A DNA stretch of 64,000 bases from Arthrinium phaeospermum (Eukaryota > Ascomycota > Sordariomycetes > Amphisphaeriales > Apiosporaceae), in assembly GCA_006503535.1 (NCBI GenBank), contig QYRS01000001.1, positions 1,240,001-1,304,000 of the forward strand, given 5' to 3'. The notes below the pieces were generated by a model. That model saw nothing but the letters and a program-made list of their open reading frames with translations, made no database searches and was not told where the DNA came from. The position numbers and the translations under genes were made by a program. Below, piece after piece: positions 22,279 through 34,015 of this stretch (within the stretch, counting starts at the first letter, position 1; every line of letters starts with the position of its first letter).

Positions 22279-23274
22279 AACTGGAAATCCTTGACTCAAG
22301 AAACAAAACATATGTTTGTATCGACCTGAACCACTACATACTTAAACAAAAGCACGATGAAGTAAGTTGCAAGTACACCTGCCTTACAATTTCAATCACG
22401 CCGCAAGACTCCATTTCGAACTGAGTGTATTTGTATCCTAACCCCTAACTCAACTTACCTGTGGTGCCGGTTGACAAAGGTTCAAATCGCTCTTGTCGTC
22501 AGTCTAGTCTCTGGCTCGATGGCAAAGGACAATGTTCGCCAGGAAAGATAGCAAGGGGTTGACCACATGCAGGAATGGCCGGGTGATAGGGTCATGCTTT
22601 GGGCCAGGAAGAACTACCGGGAATGCTCCTGGATTACGACAATATGCTCAGATTTCGTGAAAGATTGCCACGAGTTTCGGGCCTCATGTGAGGCAGCATA
22701 TCACGTCTGCAAGCAAGGCAGAGATAAAATTTACTTCTGGTTTCTCAGATGAAATAGAACCATGCCTATCGAGTCTCATAAAGGGGCCAATGACCATGCA
22801 ACGCTGCTGACTGGCATCACCAACATTGAAAACATAGCTTGTTGAAAAATACTAAATGAGACGGACTATGGAGCAAATTGAGCTAACTGAATGCTATGAT
22901 TGAGATCCACAAAAGCCAAATATCGTCAAAATAGGTTGAGGAGCAAACCACACAATCTTAGAGCCAAGCTGGGTGACGGAGATGATCTTGATATTGAATG
23001 CACTTACAAGCAAGCAAGTAGCTTACCTATTGCTCACCGCCTTCCCTCTGGAGACAGCCGTACCGTCTCTTATCTAAGCGCCTTGATAGGTGCATATCAA
23101 GATCCTAGGGAGGCTAACGGAAAGTTATGCCCCACCATTAGCCCAGCTCGTCACTGAACCAAGCGGCCCAGTATCACCGGGAGGCTTCACTTTATTTTTG
23201 GGCGATTCCGCGACCGACCTGCAACCCACGTACAGCCAGCGAACCCCCAATTCACGAAAGAAACCACCGCGACC
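22279..23274. other. Intergenic, AT-richer
   Basis: No gene is supported. It is less GC-rich than the flanking genes and ends in the promoter of the Mago nashi gene. Confidence 0.4.
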
Positions 23275-24059
23275 ATGGCAAACTCAGCATCGACCGGCGA
23301 GCCGTTCTACATCCGGTACTAGTACGTCTACCAAATCCCCCTCTGGCCCAATTCAATCCGTGTGCGCGCGCGTTCTCGCACAAGCAACCGCCTTCCCTCT
23401 TGTCGCACCCCCCTTAAGCTGAACACCCACTAACATCTTGCGCGCAACCCCCCAACAGCTCCGGACACAGCGGGCGCTTCGGTCACGAGTTCCTCGAATT
23501 CGACATCCGGGTGGTCGGGGACGGGAGGTCGGCGGTGGCGCGGTACGCCAACAACAGCAACTACCGCAACGACAGCCTGATCCGCAAGGAGATGTGCGTC
23601 TCGAGCCTCGTCGTCGACGAGATCAAGCGCATCGTCCGCTCCTCGGAGATCATGAAGGAGGACGACGGCAAGTGGCCCCAGAAGAACAAGGACGGCCGCC
23701 AGGAGCTCGAGATCCGCTTCGGCGGCGAGCACATCAGCTTCGAGGTACGTTTTTCGATCGGCACCACCGCACCCGACGGGCGGAAGGCGGAGGGCGAAGC
23801 TCCAGGAGAGGTTGTGAAGGTTGCGCGACGGGACCGAACTTCCAGTCGGATAAGAAGAGCTGGAACGTGAGTGTGTCTCCGCTGAAAGCATTCGCTGACC
23901 CAACGACTTGTACAGACAGCAAAGATCGGTTCGCTCATCGACGTGACCGAGTCCGCCGACCCAGAAGGCCTGCGCGTGTTCTATTACCTGGTGCAAGACC
24001 TCAAGGCGCTGGTCTTCAGTCTGACGTCCCTGCACTTCAAGATCAAGCCCATTTCGTGA
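23275..24059 (+). CDS. mago: Mago nashi, exon-junction-complex core subunit
   Basis: 158 aa from exons 23275-23321, 23459-23744 and 23916-24059, all GT-AG. Mago pairs with Y14 (RBM8A) in the exon-junction complex on spliced mRNA, in the nucleus and on exported mRNPs. Family hallmarks: [89 protein letters not shown] and the C-terminal LHFKIKPIS. Start in a strong context (GACCATGG). Full family length, no frame errors. Convergent with GID4 downstream. Confidence 0.97.
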
Positions 24060-25092
24060 GCGGCTGCGTAGCCTAGCTCTACTACTTCATCAGAGATCTG
24101 AGTCTCTTCGGCAGCCGCGGGCACCGAAGACGAACCATGTAGCGTCACGACAACAATGAATGGAATTGGAAAGGGAATTGCAGAAGGAAAGGAATGCTCT
24201 AGCAAGAGAGAAAAGGAAAGGAAAATGTTGCCGACACCGCAAATGCGGCCAAGTGCAGCAACAGCAAGCGAGTAGGCACGAAGACTTGAAAACGAGAGAG
24301 GACGAAGATGACGAGGATGATGCACAATAGTATGTGTGGCTTTCATGAATCATGTACACAGAGTCTCGACTGACCCGATTCTGTCAGTTGGTATTTATGC
24401 GGTCGGTGGTCCTTTCCCCCTTTGCCTGCCCAACTGGCCAAGGCTGCAAAAAGAAAGGACTCCCCAAGAATCAATATACCCCCCAATGCCGCGCGACGAA
24501 TTTACGAACAGAAAGCAATTCGTACGCCGCTGTATGCTAGATGACAAAGTCCAAACAAACCCCTCCTTCGTCGCCGTTCGCTGATGCTATGTACATGTAT
24601 AATATGTGTATCCTTCGATAAGTCTGGGTCAGGAGGGAGTGATGCCGAGGTCTGTTCCATCCTCCTACATACACATGGACCAACCAGCTCGGTTTCCCAG
24701 TCCATAGCAAGCCAAAACATACCTTAACTCCTCAATAACCAAACCATCTTGAGAAATCGATTTAAACACCCATTGCTCCATCACGTCGTAGACCATGGCA
24801 AACGTATCCACGTAAAATAATATATCACATCGTCGCCACCAGTCGCTTCTCTAGCCTGGCCGCAGTTCCGAGAAGATAATGAGGTGTATCTCCCCATTGC
24901 ACTGGAAAGATTTTGCCGCATATTCGAAACCTTCACCATTCTGCGAAAGAAAAAGAACCATCGCTTTTCGCCTCGAGAGACCGTACGCGTTTCATGCCGT
25001 ATCGAGTCTTGTCCAGTGCAAGCTCCAGATGGGTGGTGATTCCGACCCGCTGTCCCCTCCCTCACTCAGTAATGCGAAGAGCAAGAGGGTTC
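24060..25092. other. Intergenic, convergent 3' regions
   Basis: Between the stops of Mago (+) and GID4 (-). No coding signal or repeats seen. Confidence 0.45.
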
Positions 25093-26766
25093 TCATCTGA
25101 ATTCCATAGCTCCGAAGCAGCCTCTATCCTCGACGTGCTTGAGCTCCAACTGCTGGAATCTAGATGCCACTTAAGTTAGTCAACGCTCTCTCGCAATTGG
25201 ATTTTTCTTGCCGGGCCGTTTATGCTTGATAACAGTGCAAATATCATCCGGGTAGAGCGAGGAAACAAAGACAGAATACGTACTTCTCGCTTCGGCTGTG
25301 GAAATAGATCCCGCTGATGCCGCCCTCCCGCTGGTTGAAGCAGATGTAGTAGAAACCCTCGAAGCTGGCGCCGTTGATGGTGCGCACCCGGTGGTCGGGG
25401 ACGAGGAAGTGCTCCTTCCAGCGCATGAAGATGTTGTCCTTGTTGTGCAGGTCCTTGATGTGCACGGGGCCCTTGCGGGCGTGCTTGGCGTAGGGCCGGA
25501 ACGCCGTGAACTTGTTCCAGTGGTTCAGGTCAATCTTCTCGGTCGCGCCCCAGCTGTCATGGTTCGTGATGAAGTTGTATTTGGACCCGATGATCTCGCC
25601 CTCGAAGTACGTCGTCAGGGTCGGGTTGTCTTCTGTGAGGCCTGCATTGCGTGCAAAGAAAGTGCCCAAAGTCAGTAATTGGCTACATTTTCGGGGGGTT
25701 TGATTCAATGAAGCAAGGCGAGGGCGAATGTGGACGGGACGGAGGTGGCTCCGAGGCAAGGGGAGTTTTGCTTGCGCCTCCCTCGGTGAAGGCGGTGCAA
25801 ACAGATACAGCTTCAGGTTGTTTGTAAGTAGTGAACTTGGAACTGACCTTGTATCTTCAAGTAACCGCACATGAACGATTCTTTCAAGTCGACGTATTTG
25901 ATCTCAACTTGCACGTCGTAAATCTGGCGCTCGGACTGCTGCGTCCCGTGGAATTTGCTACCCGGCCGCAGGAACGACGAATATGACGTAGGTATTATCT
26001 ATTACGAGATGTCAGCGGCCACAACAAGCTTCTGCACGCACGCCAAAAGCAAAAGTCTCGAGACATTTCCGCTTGGCGAAGCGAACGTGGGATGACGGGG
26101 GGAGATATATAGGATATTTGAGCGAGGGGAGCGTACCCTAGCATTGGAGAAGTCGTAGCCCATTGGAGGGGCGCAGTAATCATGCTGTATGCTGCGGGAC
26201 ATCGTGCTGCTGCTGGCTTCCGCCTTGTCGCAGTCTGCAATTGTCGTCGGAGTCGTGGCATCGTATGATGTCGACGTAGCGCTGTCTCTCTTTTGCGCAT
26301 CCGGAACCTGGCCCCTGTCGCGGTGGCTCCTTCTCGGTGTCTCATGGTCGTCTTCTTCGATATCGTCGTCTGCAGTCTTAGTGGATGACGATGGCAATGC
26401 ACCACTGTCGCGGTGGTGATGCTGGTCGTGCGCGGGCGTCGTTTCTGCGGTGCCGACGCCGCTCCTCGAATCGGGTCGGGGCGATTCTGTATTAGACCGC
26501 GAATCGATCTCGTCGTCGTCTATCGTGATACGGTGCGATGTCGATGAGCCGCCGGGCGACATGATGGTGTCTTCGCCGCTGGCCGCGCCGTCGACGTGCA
26601 TCATGCTGCTTTCCTGTTCGTCGGAATCATCCCCGTCGGCGATGGCCGCTGCTGTTCGCCACGACGAGGAAGAAGTAGTGGCGGAGGCACGCCATTCGTC
26701 GGGGCAGGAAGAGCTATGGGACCGTGGCGGCAACGCGGGCGGCGGATTGCTCGATGGCGTAGGCAT
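25093..26766 (-). CDS. GID4: GID4/VID24, substrate receptor of the GID (CTLH) ubiquitin ligase
   Basis: Receptor that binds proline N-degrons, for example on gluconeogenic enzymes, and delivers them to the cytosolic GID E3 ligase. Exons 26766-26137, 25998-25848, 25641-25284 and 25159-25093 give 401 aa. The first roughly 200 residues are low-complexity, Ser/Asp/Glu-rich and probably disordered. The beta-barrel domain starts with SFLRPGSKFHGTQQSERQIY, then VEIKYVDLKESFMCGYLKI, LTEDNPTLTTYFEGEIIG, NHDSWGATEKIDLNHWNKF, RTINGASFEGFYYICFNQ and ends FQQLELKHVEDRGCFGAMEF. All family blocks are present and in frame. The longer N-terminus than in yeast is usual in filamentous fungi. Confidence 0.95.
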
Positions 26767-29106
26767 GGTTATGGCAATTCCCAGCAGGGGGAATTGGGAG
26801 GGCCTGGCAAAGGGTGGTAGATAAGCAAAGGTCGCCCGTTGCTCCGCGGTCGAAAACGCAGGTAACTTCCGATCCCGCGCGTGTAGGGTAGGTACTCAAA
26901 ACCTAATTATATTTTGTAACCAATGCGAGAAATTAGGAGGAAGTTACAACAACAAAGAGGCGAAGAAGAATAAAAATGACAGGTGATAAAAGAGGAATTC
27001 CAATGGTGATAGGCGGAAGTAGGTAGTTGTCGAGGTAGCACGGTCGAGCGCCAGTTACTACCTACCTACGCAATATTGCAGGTTTGGGCAAGAAGCGTCA
27101 CAAGCTTCTATTTCGTCCGATTCGCCGGTGATAATGGGAACCAACTTCCAAGGGCGTCAAGGGTACTGTACAGGGAATTGGTTGACGAAACCCCCGGGCC
27201 GATTTGGATGGGATGATGTTGCTGTCGTGTTGAACGTGAAAATAAACAGCAAAATGTTGACAATCGTACAATACAGTCAGTCCTGGTGAGATTTGGGGGA
27301 GGCGAAAGTTGTATCAAATGTCAAGGACAGGCCATCAAATCAGAACGGAACGGGATTGGAGGTATCAATCACGACGTTCGTGGTGAGGTATGTAAGACAA
27401 GACCGGAGGCAAAAGTTGAAGGGTCTCTGGCACAGCATGGGGATGCGGCTAGCTAGTGAGCCAGTATTAGACGGTGACAACTATAAGAACGAACCCAAGA
27501 AGAGGTGTAGTGGGCTTGGGGTAGGGGGTAAAATGGTGCATTCCCACCCATCCATTGCTCCTCAGCCCACTTTCCACCCACCTCGGGCTATCCTCCTGAC
27601 TGGAAGCCGGGGGATCTGCCTCTCAATCAAGATAGGCGCCTATTTGTACGTAAGTAGCAAGTAGTATACAATGCCGGAGACCCATTCAATGCAAGCCTGT
27701 ACGGACAGCTGACGATGAATTGCGCCTGGAAGTGCATAGTAAAATCAGGTGTGAGCGGAGCACGGCGGGTGGGTTGTAGCTAGTTGCTGCACACAATCCA
27801 GACCGCGAAGACCGCGTAACCCCAAGAAAGTAAAGTCCCCTTACGCCCGACAGCGTGTCTTGGACAGGGCCATTTTCACGAGCTTTTCTTCCCTCTCTAT
27901 AGACCGCCTTGTTCATGCAAGAGTCGTACTGTTTGTGCATGCACTCAGGCACACCAGTACTACTATATAAGCAGCACACCCGACCTTCATTTTTGAGGGC
28001 GGATAGGAGCTGACCGAGGGTGTCAGGTGAGATGTGCTCTATCGTCAGTTCACGTCGAAACCGCCTGATGGTAAGGCGCCAACACAATAGTTCGAGGGCC
28101 AGCTCCGACAATGACGCCGAAAGTTCGACATGGAGTGCGTGCTTTTTCTGCTGAAGAATGGGCCGGTTTGCTGGAGTTCTTGACAGGCGATTGCGGGACC
28201 CCCCTCGACACGATGAGCAGATTGGCTGGCATGGGCAGAAGGGGCCCAGGCATACCCCGGGATTTGCCCGTTGAACCAGGCGTCAAGGCGTTACAGGGCG
28301 GTTTAGGCGGGATCGCTGATCCACTTGGACGTGCACACCCAAGCACTCCCATCCGCTGCCACATGCAAGCCAACCCCGAGGTTTGCTGTCACCCATGCGC
28401 CGTCCCCTACCTGATAAATGTCTCGATGCTGCATAAGGGGGTGTTTGCGATAACGATTCTAATTGTAGAAAGGGTACGGAGTATATGTAGGTAACTTTCC
28501 TTTTGTATTGGTTATGTGTTGGTTATATGTGGTCAAGCTCATGTAGCTATCCTTGAAGTCTAGATAGGCAGATTGGCTAATCCCAGGCTTGCAGCTAACC
28601 CAGATTCCATGCCGGGCTTCGAATTACCAGAATGGCTTCGAATTACCAGAATGAGTACCCCAGGAAATGTCTCATTTGGTTGGCCAGCATCAAGAAGAGC
28701 TGTATGCAAGACGTACAGCCAGCTTAGAAGTCGAGTAAGTGCTTCACATGCAGGCTGTCATGGGATATGGCATTCGGGCATCGTCATACTTGAAGATGTT
28801 CTGGTATGATGCACCCTTGAGGGAACCACGATACCATTTCAAGTCCATATTGACAGACAACTTTTTCCATAAAGCGAGCACGCTGCCCCGTTGCTGTACA
28901 CCGGAAAGTTTGTGCGGGCTGCCAGCGAGGCACGAACATGCCGCTCTGAACTCTGATGCTGCTCACGATGTCGGTATGAAAGTCTGATGGGACCTTGACG
29001 TTACCGACTGCCTGGTGAGGTGTGCCGCTGTCACTACTCAACCGACGCTGCCGCATGCCGATTCTCTTATTGTTAAAGCGGAGCACAGGTCAGGTCGAAC
29101 CGTATT
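26767..29106. other. Long intergenic stretch
   Basis: About 2.3 kb. The first part is the GID4 promoter and leader. A minus-strand frame at 27686-28111 is open for 141 codons but shows no family match. A 19-bp unit (GCTTCGAATTACCAGAATG) is directly duplicated at 28616-28653. Nothing else is supported. Confidence 0.4.
28616..28653. repeat. 19-bp perfect tandem duplication
   Basis: GCTTCGAATTACCAGAATG occurs at 28616-28634 and again at 28635-28653 with no spacer, in noncoding sequence. Confidence 0.9.
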
Positions 29107-30537
29107 CTATTTTGGTGCAATGTCGATTGCGGACTCGACGGCTTCTTGAGTACGGAAGCCGTTGAAATAGTGACGGCGGAAGGGATTGAGCTCATCAGCT
29201 GTAACGCCGTCGCTAGTTTGGTCTCTCGACTGCCACTCGAGGAGAGCCTTCTGATCCACCTCCGAATCTGGCAGGCGCTGGTAAGTTATCAACCTTCTCG
29301 ACCACTTGTTGAAAACCTGCGTACAGACCACCACGAGCTCCATGCAAGGGTGCAGCGGTACACCGATCTCCTGGTTCTCGTCGTTGGCGGTAGGCATCCA
29401 GAAAGACAAGCGTCCGTGATCGACCAATGTCTCGGTCGCGAATTGGAGGATGTCGTCGAGCATGGCGACAAAGCTGTAAGGCTTCTTCGGCGGGACATAT
29501 TCCGGCAGGTTCCACATCACCTTGGACTTCTCTACAACCCACGGCTGATTCACCGGGTCGCGGGCGCCTAACACCTTGAGCCCTTCTCTGACGCCGTATG
29601 GGGGTCGCAGAGGATGCCGTCCAGGAACCTGGCATTGCGCACCGGGCTGTTCGTCAAGTCGCAGACAAAGCAGTCTCCCAACAGGTTCTTGAGACCGTAT
29701 TGCTCGAAGTTCCCCTTCATGCTCTTTTGCTCGCCATCGCCCCGCACGCTGCGCCCGTCTATGTCGCTTCCGAACCCAAGGGCACCCCATTGTGCGCAGG
29801 CAACTGGGAAGCTCCCGGTCCCGGCGAAGGGGTCGTAGAATATCTTGCCAGGCGCTGCGAGGGCAATGTTGGCCGTGATGAGAGCCAGTTCACTGTCCAT
29901 GGACGTGGTGGATATATAACCCCTCTTCTTGAGGTCGAAAGTCTGGATGATATCCCTGGCCGATATCGCGATGAACCTACCAAAGTGTACTTTCATTGGG
30001 GCAGGTAGTTTTCGAGGAACAGCCCCGAATTCCCACTGCTCAAAGATGGTGAAATCCTCTTCGGGATTGACCATCTTGATCTCTCCGTCAAATGGTAGGT
30101 ATCCGAACGAGTTGATGAGCGCAAGTCTTTGCTTGTTGGATCTTGAGCCATTGAAAGCATCCAGGGAGAACTTGAAGCTCGTCTGATTGTACTTGGCCCA
30201 CGACTGCGAAGTCTTGCGCTTCACTTCACCATGAAGTTCGTCCAACGTATCGCCTGTGCCCCAGTGCTCATGTATGCTCTGTGCCAAAATAGACCGCTTC
30301 ACTATTGCTTTCGCAGCATCTTCGGAAGGGAGCTGAACAACACAGTATGGCGACTAGGTTCCAGAATCAGCGGCAAGATCTCGGGAAAGGCCAGACGGCG
30401 AATATGAAAGGATTTGAACAAACCTCGAGATCATAGTGCAATATTTGCAAATCAACGCCGACGACTTTAGCGAGCGCCTGGATCTCCGGGATCCGGAAAG
30501 TCTCGTGAGACTGGCTGAAGCGAATGAGATACTCCAT
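29107..30537 (-). CDS. TRM11: tRNA (guanine-N2-)-methyltransferase catalytic subunit TRM11
   Basis: Makes m2G10 in tRNAs with Trm112 as partner, using S-adenosylmethionine. Exon 1 is 30537-30424 (MEYLIRFSQSHETFRIPEIQ) and exon 2 runs 30353-29107, joined LE/SPYCVVQL. It contains the THUMP-like N-terminal part, the SAM motif FYDPFAGTGSFPVACA, SDIDGRSVRG, and the catalytic region LDGILCDPPYGVREGLKVLG. One frame break falls exactly at the DPPY motif (about 29600-29604): the run of five C on the minus strand should be six to read DPPYG. The rest is colinear to the stop (AIDIAPK). Expected length is about 450 aa, normal for the family. Divergent from RPP40, sharing a promoter region of about 570 bp. 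Confidence 0.94.
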
Positions 30538-31103
30538 TATGCACGGACAAAATTTTGGTATCACTTGCGGACTGATACGAAAAACGAGGGAATCACTCCG
30601 ACTTGCCGGTTGCTTCAATGACCGGACGCGCACTTCGATTTTTCGTCAATCCGTGAATACGCAACTATACGATACCCAAATGCCTGTTCCACTGGCCGCC
30701 TTGATTTCAGGCGCCCAAAATGGTTTTTTGTGGTGGAATAGGATGTGGCACGAAATCCGAGAGGGGCGTGAGTCAATCAAGAAAATGGCCGAGTGCTTGG
30801 GATGGCGCCAGCACTAGTTGATGCATAGACCCTATTAATTGCATGACACAGTTCAGCTGTTTAAAGAAAGGCTTACCTGGGGATACCGATTTTTGCGGCA
30901 AACCTTATGCACAGTGCAATTGCCGGGAAAAGCCCAAATCTCCGTAAAAGAAAGCCGCGTTTTCGTTGCAGCACGCGCCGAGGTGTCGCTGTATCCAGCT
31001 CAAGCAAATCCAACCGTCTAAACGATTCAGTTACCCAAATCTGAGTCCTAAGCTGAACGACCTACTAGTGACGTCTCTTAAGCGCCCAAAATCTTGAAAA
31101 AGG
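30538..31103. promoter_or_regulatory. Divergent intergenic region between TRM11 and RPP40
   Basis: 566 bp between two ATGs pointing away from each other, so both promoters should lie here. I do not recognise a specific operator. The pairing of two tRNA-maturation genes on a shared promoter region is the noteworthy point. Confidence 0.5.
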
Positions 31104-32458
31104 ATGTTGTCGCTACCGGAGCCGACTGTGTACCAGTCGTCGAAATGCTTCACGACCTATGGCACCATGAGCTACCCTGATCCGAAGCAGTTGCCTAGCA
31201 AGGGAAAGCCATGGAGCGTATTGCTTGCGCAAGACTTCATCCACAAGGTATGCCACGAGTCGAAGAACTTATGTCAATGTCTGCTTGAGGCTAACTCTCG
31301 CTGCTCCTGACTAGGTCGATGTGATCATCCCTGCAGAGTCTGTGGATAAGATCAGGGAGAAGCTCAGCAACGACACATTTGCTCCCAAGTACAGTCGTGT
31401 AATCATGACCTTGGGAGAAATATTAACTGGACAGTTCTTCACACAATATATCAAGATAGGTACGGGATGTGTCATGAGCTCAACTGATTTTCCACCACTA
31501 ACCGAATGTATGCAGGGAATATCATGATGCTTTCGGAATGCAAGATTGGGGTCGCTAATGTATTTACGCTGAAGAATGGTAATAGCCCCGTTCCTGACAT
31601 ATGAGTGTTGAACTAACATTGGATCAGGTCTACTCAAGATGTATCTTGACAAGGAGACATACGAAAGAGCCGGGTTGGTCGGTCAGCCCCACGGAGTCAA
31701 GGGGAAGCGTGGGCTTAAGCCAAGATGGGGTATGCTTCCAGCCAACCCTCCCGTAATGCATCAAGCTAATCACTGTCTTTAGTTGTCGAGTATGACCTTC
31801 GAAGCCCCGCCAGTTTTCCGGGAAAGAAGGGCTTTGACAGGCTGTTATATGCGTGCAAAAACGTGTTCAATCTGCCTCTTACTTGGCTATTCCTTAATCT
31901 ATCGCAAAGTAAGTGCTCCTGGTTCGCGTTGGCGGCCGAAACTAACAAAGATGACTTCTAGCCCCTGACCCAGATCCTCTCGCAGACTTTGCGCCAGTCA
32001 AGTATACCTCCTCGCCATTCACCATGGAGGATCGCCATACACTGATACCAGTGGTCACGCCGCCACAGTCGTGTTTGGGCAACGGCGGAAAGCTCGACCT
32101 CGAGGAGTTCGCAACTGATATGTATGAGTGGCTGTCGCTCGTGAGGCTCGAAAGCCCCAGAATAAGTACCGGCGACAAAATCGATCCATACCTCTCGCGA
32201 TACTCTGTGCCAAAGGTACAGGGCGACCCCAAGCCAGCCACCCTGTGCAAGGTTAGCTGGCAAGGTTTCATTGACCCCAACTGGACCCGACAGGTCTTGG
32301 TAGATTTGATTATCTCCACTTCCTCGCGCTCCTGGTTTGCGATGAGCACAAGCTCGTTCGAGAAGGGGGTTGCAGGAAAGGGCGGCGATTGCATGATTCT
32401 ACGACCAGCTAACTCCCCTGGGGAATACGTCATGTGGGACGTCCACGCACACGAATGA
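31104..32458 (+). CDS. RPP40: RNase P/MRP subunit RPP40
   Basis: Protein subunit family of nuclear RNase P and RNase MRP, which process tRNA 5' ends and rRNA. Six exons: 31104-31247, 31315-31459, 31516-31578, 31628-31729, 31783-31908, 31962-32458; all GT-AG with consistent phase, giving 358 aa without frame errors. Family features: the middle block GLLKMYLDKETYERAGLVGQ followed by a Lys-Arg-rich PHGVKGKRGLK, WVVEYDLRSP, and the C-terminal half with WLSLVRLESPRISTGDKIDP, VSWQGFIDP, WFAMSTSSFEKG and GGDCMILRP. The alignment is to RPP40-type proteins from memory. The stop is 18 bp from the stop of the convergent ankyrin gene, so the 3' UTRs must overlap. Confidence 0.85.
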
Positions 32459-32476
32459 AGTTGCCAGCGGCATAGT

Positions 32477-33130
32477 TCACTCCTGTCTTTGCCGGACATT
32501 GCGGTCGTCCAGGTTTTGTTCGCCGATAGCGTCCTGCACAAGGCGGCGCAATGCAGCCTGACCCTCCTCGGTATGGAAGTCATCCCGACCTGCCAGCTCC
32601 TCAATCCTCCTGCGGAACTCCGGGTCTATATCGAGCTCTTGCTCATCGGCTGGCGTCATTGTGCCAACTGTGACTTCCATGCCGCCGGGCGCCGGTGGAA
32701 GCTGCGCGGCAGCAGTTGCTCCCTCGCCCGGTGCAACCGAACCGTTGGACAGGCTCTGGCCCCCGGATTCTCTAAGGTATTCGGCAACCTGGGGGAACTC
32801 ATCCTCCTCGGTGATCTTCTCTAGTGCCGTCTGACCTTCCGAGTTCTTGGCGTTCACATCGATGTTCAACTCCTCCACTAGGACCCGTGCCGCGGCGACG
32901 CTCTCTACGACGAACAGAGCTGTCTCGTTGTCTTCGTCGCGAAGGTTGATGTCGACGTTGAACTCCTTGACGAGGGTACGGAGAAGGTCTAGGTGCTCAT
33001 AGCTGGCCGCGGCGTGTACGAGGGAGTAACCGTGCTCGTCCTGCCCCGATGCCAAGGTGGGATCTTCGCGAAGGAGGGGCAGAAGCGCAGGGCTGTTGTC
33101 GGCGGCGAGAAGAAACGGATTGCGCGACAT
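32477..33130 (-). CDS. Small ankyrin-repeat protein, YAR1-like
   Basis: 217 aa, single exon. The start at 33130 gives MSRNPFLLAADNSPALLPLL. The frame is open further upstream, but this ATG opens the first ankyrin helix. Ankyrin repeats occupy roughly residues 1-115 (DEHGYSLVHAAASYEHLDLL, NLRDEDNETALFVVESVAAA, NVDVNAKNSEGQTALEKI-type elements). An acidic C-terminal tail (ELDIDPEFRRRIEELAGRDD) follows. Architecture and size resemble yeast Yar1, the chaperone of ribosomal protein uS3, and its S. pombe relative. That assignment is an inference from architecture; a generic ankyrin adaptor is possible. Confidence 0.75.
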   Translation of the reverse strand: MSRNPFLLAADNSPALLPLLREDPTLASGQDEHGYSLVHAAASYEHLDLLRTLVKEFNVDINLRDEDNETALFVVESVAAARVLVEELNIDVNAKNSEGQTALEKITEEDEFPQVAEYLRESGGQSLSNGSVAPGEGATAAAQLPPAPGGMEVTVGTMTPADEQELDIDPEFRRRIEELAGRDDFHTEEGQAALRRLVQDAIGEQNLDDRNVRQRQE

Positions 33131-34015
33131 GGCGATTAGTTTGATGCGGTATAGAAATCCAGTGAGAAGTACTCTGCGCCTGGAATCTTGCTCGTAGTGG
33201 TTTCCCTTGCGTGTTTTGTGAAGCCGAGTGAGTTGTTCCCGTAAATACACGTACTCAAAATTCTTGAGGATCCTAAATGCGAATTTCTTCACCAAATTGG
33301 CGTCCGGTATGACGCATCGCTGGAGGCGGCCAGACCAGGTGCCAGGTCCCTTGCCCCGCCACAAAATTAGGTGCCCAGTTGCCCTAAAAATGGAGGGGTA
33401 GCTAAGCGAAATACACTGGCATGCATCTAGCCGCAGCTTCGCCCTCTTCTCTTGTAGTATGCGCCGCACTGTGGTTGGTGTTGATTTGATGCAAGGAACC
33501 AACAACCATTTTCAATCAATTGAAGCTCGGAATTTCGGGGCTGAGTATCAAAGTAGGTGAGATCTAAGCCGCATCCCAACGAAGGGCATTGCTGCTTGTT
33601 GGCATTTACGTCTACCGTTCTGGAGTCCTTCCTGCCCCACCCTGCCACTGACATTAGGACAAGGCAAACTCACCGTACACCCGCAAACGACGGTCCTGGT
33701 CACATCACACGAGGGTTTTGTGTGAGCCGTCTCTCGACAGGTACCCAACTACTAGGCACCTTTCCATCTGAGGCTGACTTGTAACCCATAAGTTGATTCG
33801 GTTTGGTTACTGCCCCCTCAAACTTCATCAAGGTTGAATGAACTCATCTGAAATCATTCTGGTGTGACTCATCCGGGGTCTAGCTCCAGCTTGGGCCAAA
33901 ACGTCCACTTGATCACCACCCTCATTAACACCTTCGTCCTGGTGTACAAAAACGTACCCCAACTGCTCATTTCCCCCATACACATATTCCGACCTGCCAG
34001 AACAGCATTCTTGCA
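33131..34015. promoter_or_regulatory. Divergent intergenic region, YAR1-like / TRL1
   Basis: 885 bp between divergent start codons. The YAR1-like frame stays open here to about 33505 without homology. No specific regulatory motif recognised. Confidence 0.4.

Noticed and set aside
27686..28111. Minus-strand 141-codon open frame
   Set aside because: Composition is mildly coding-like, but there is no family match, intron pattern or supporting neighbour.
29107..30302. TRM11 as a pseudogene
   Set aside because: The only break is one C short of a six-C run within the catalytic DPPY codons; all else is conserved.
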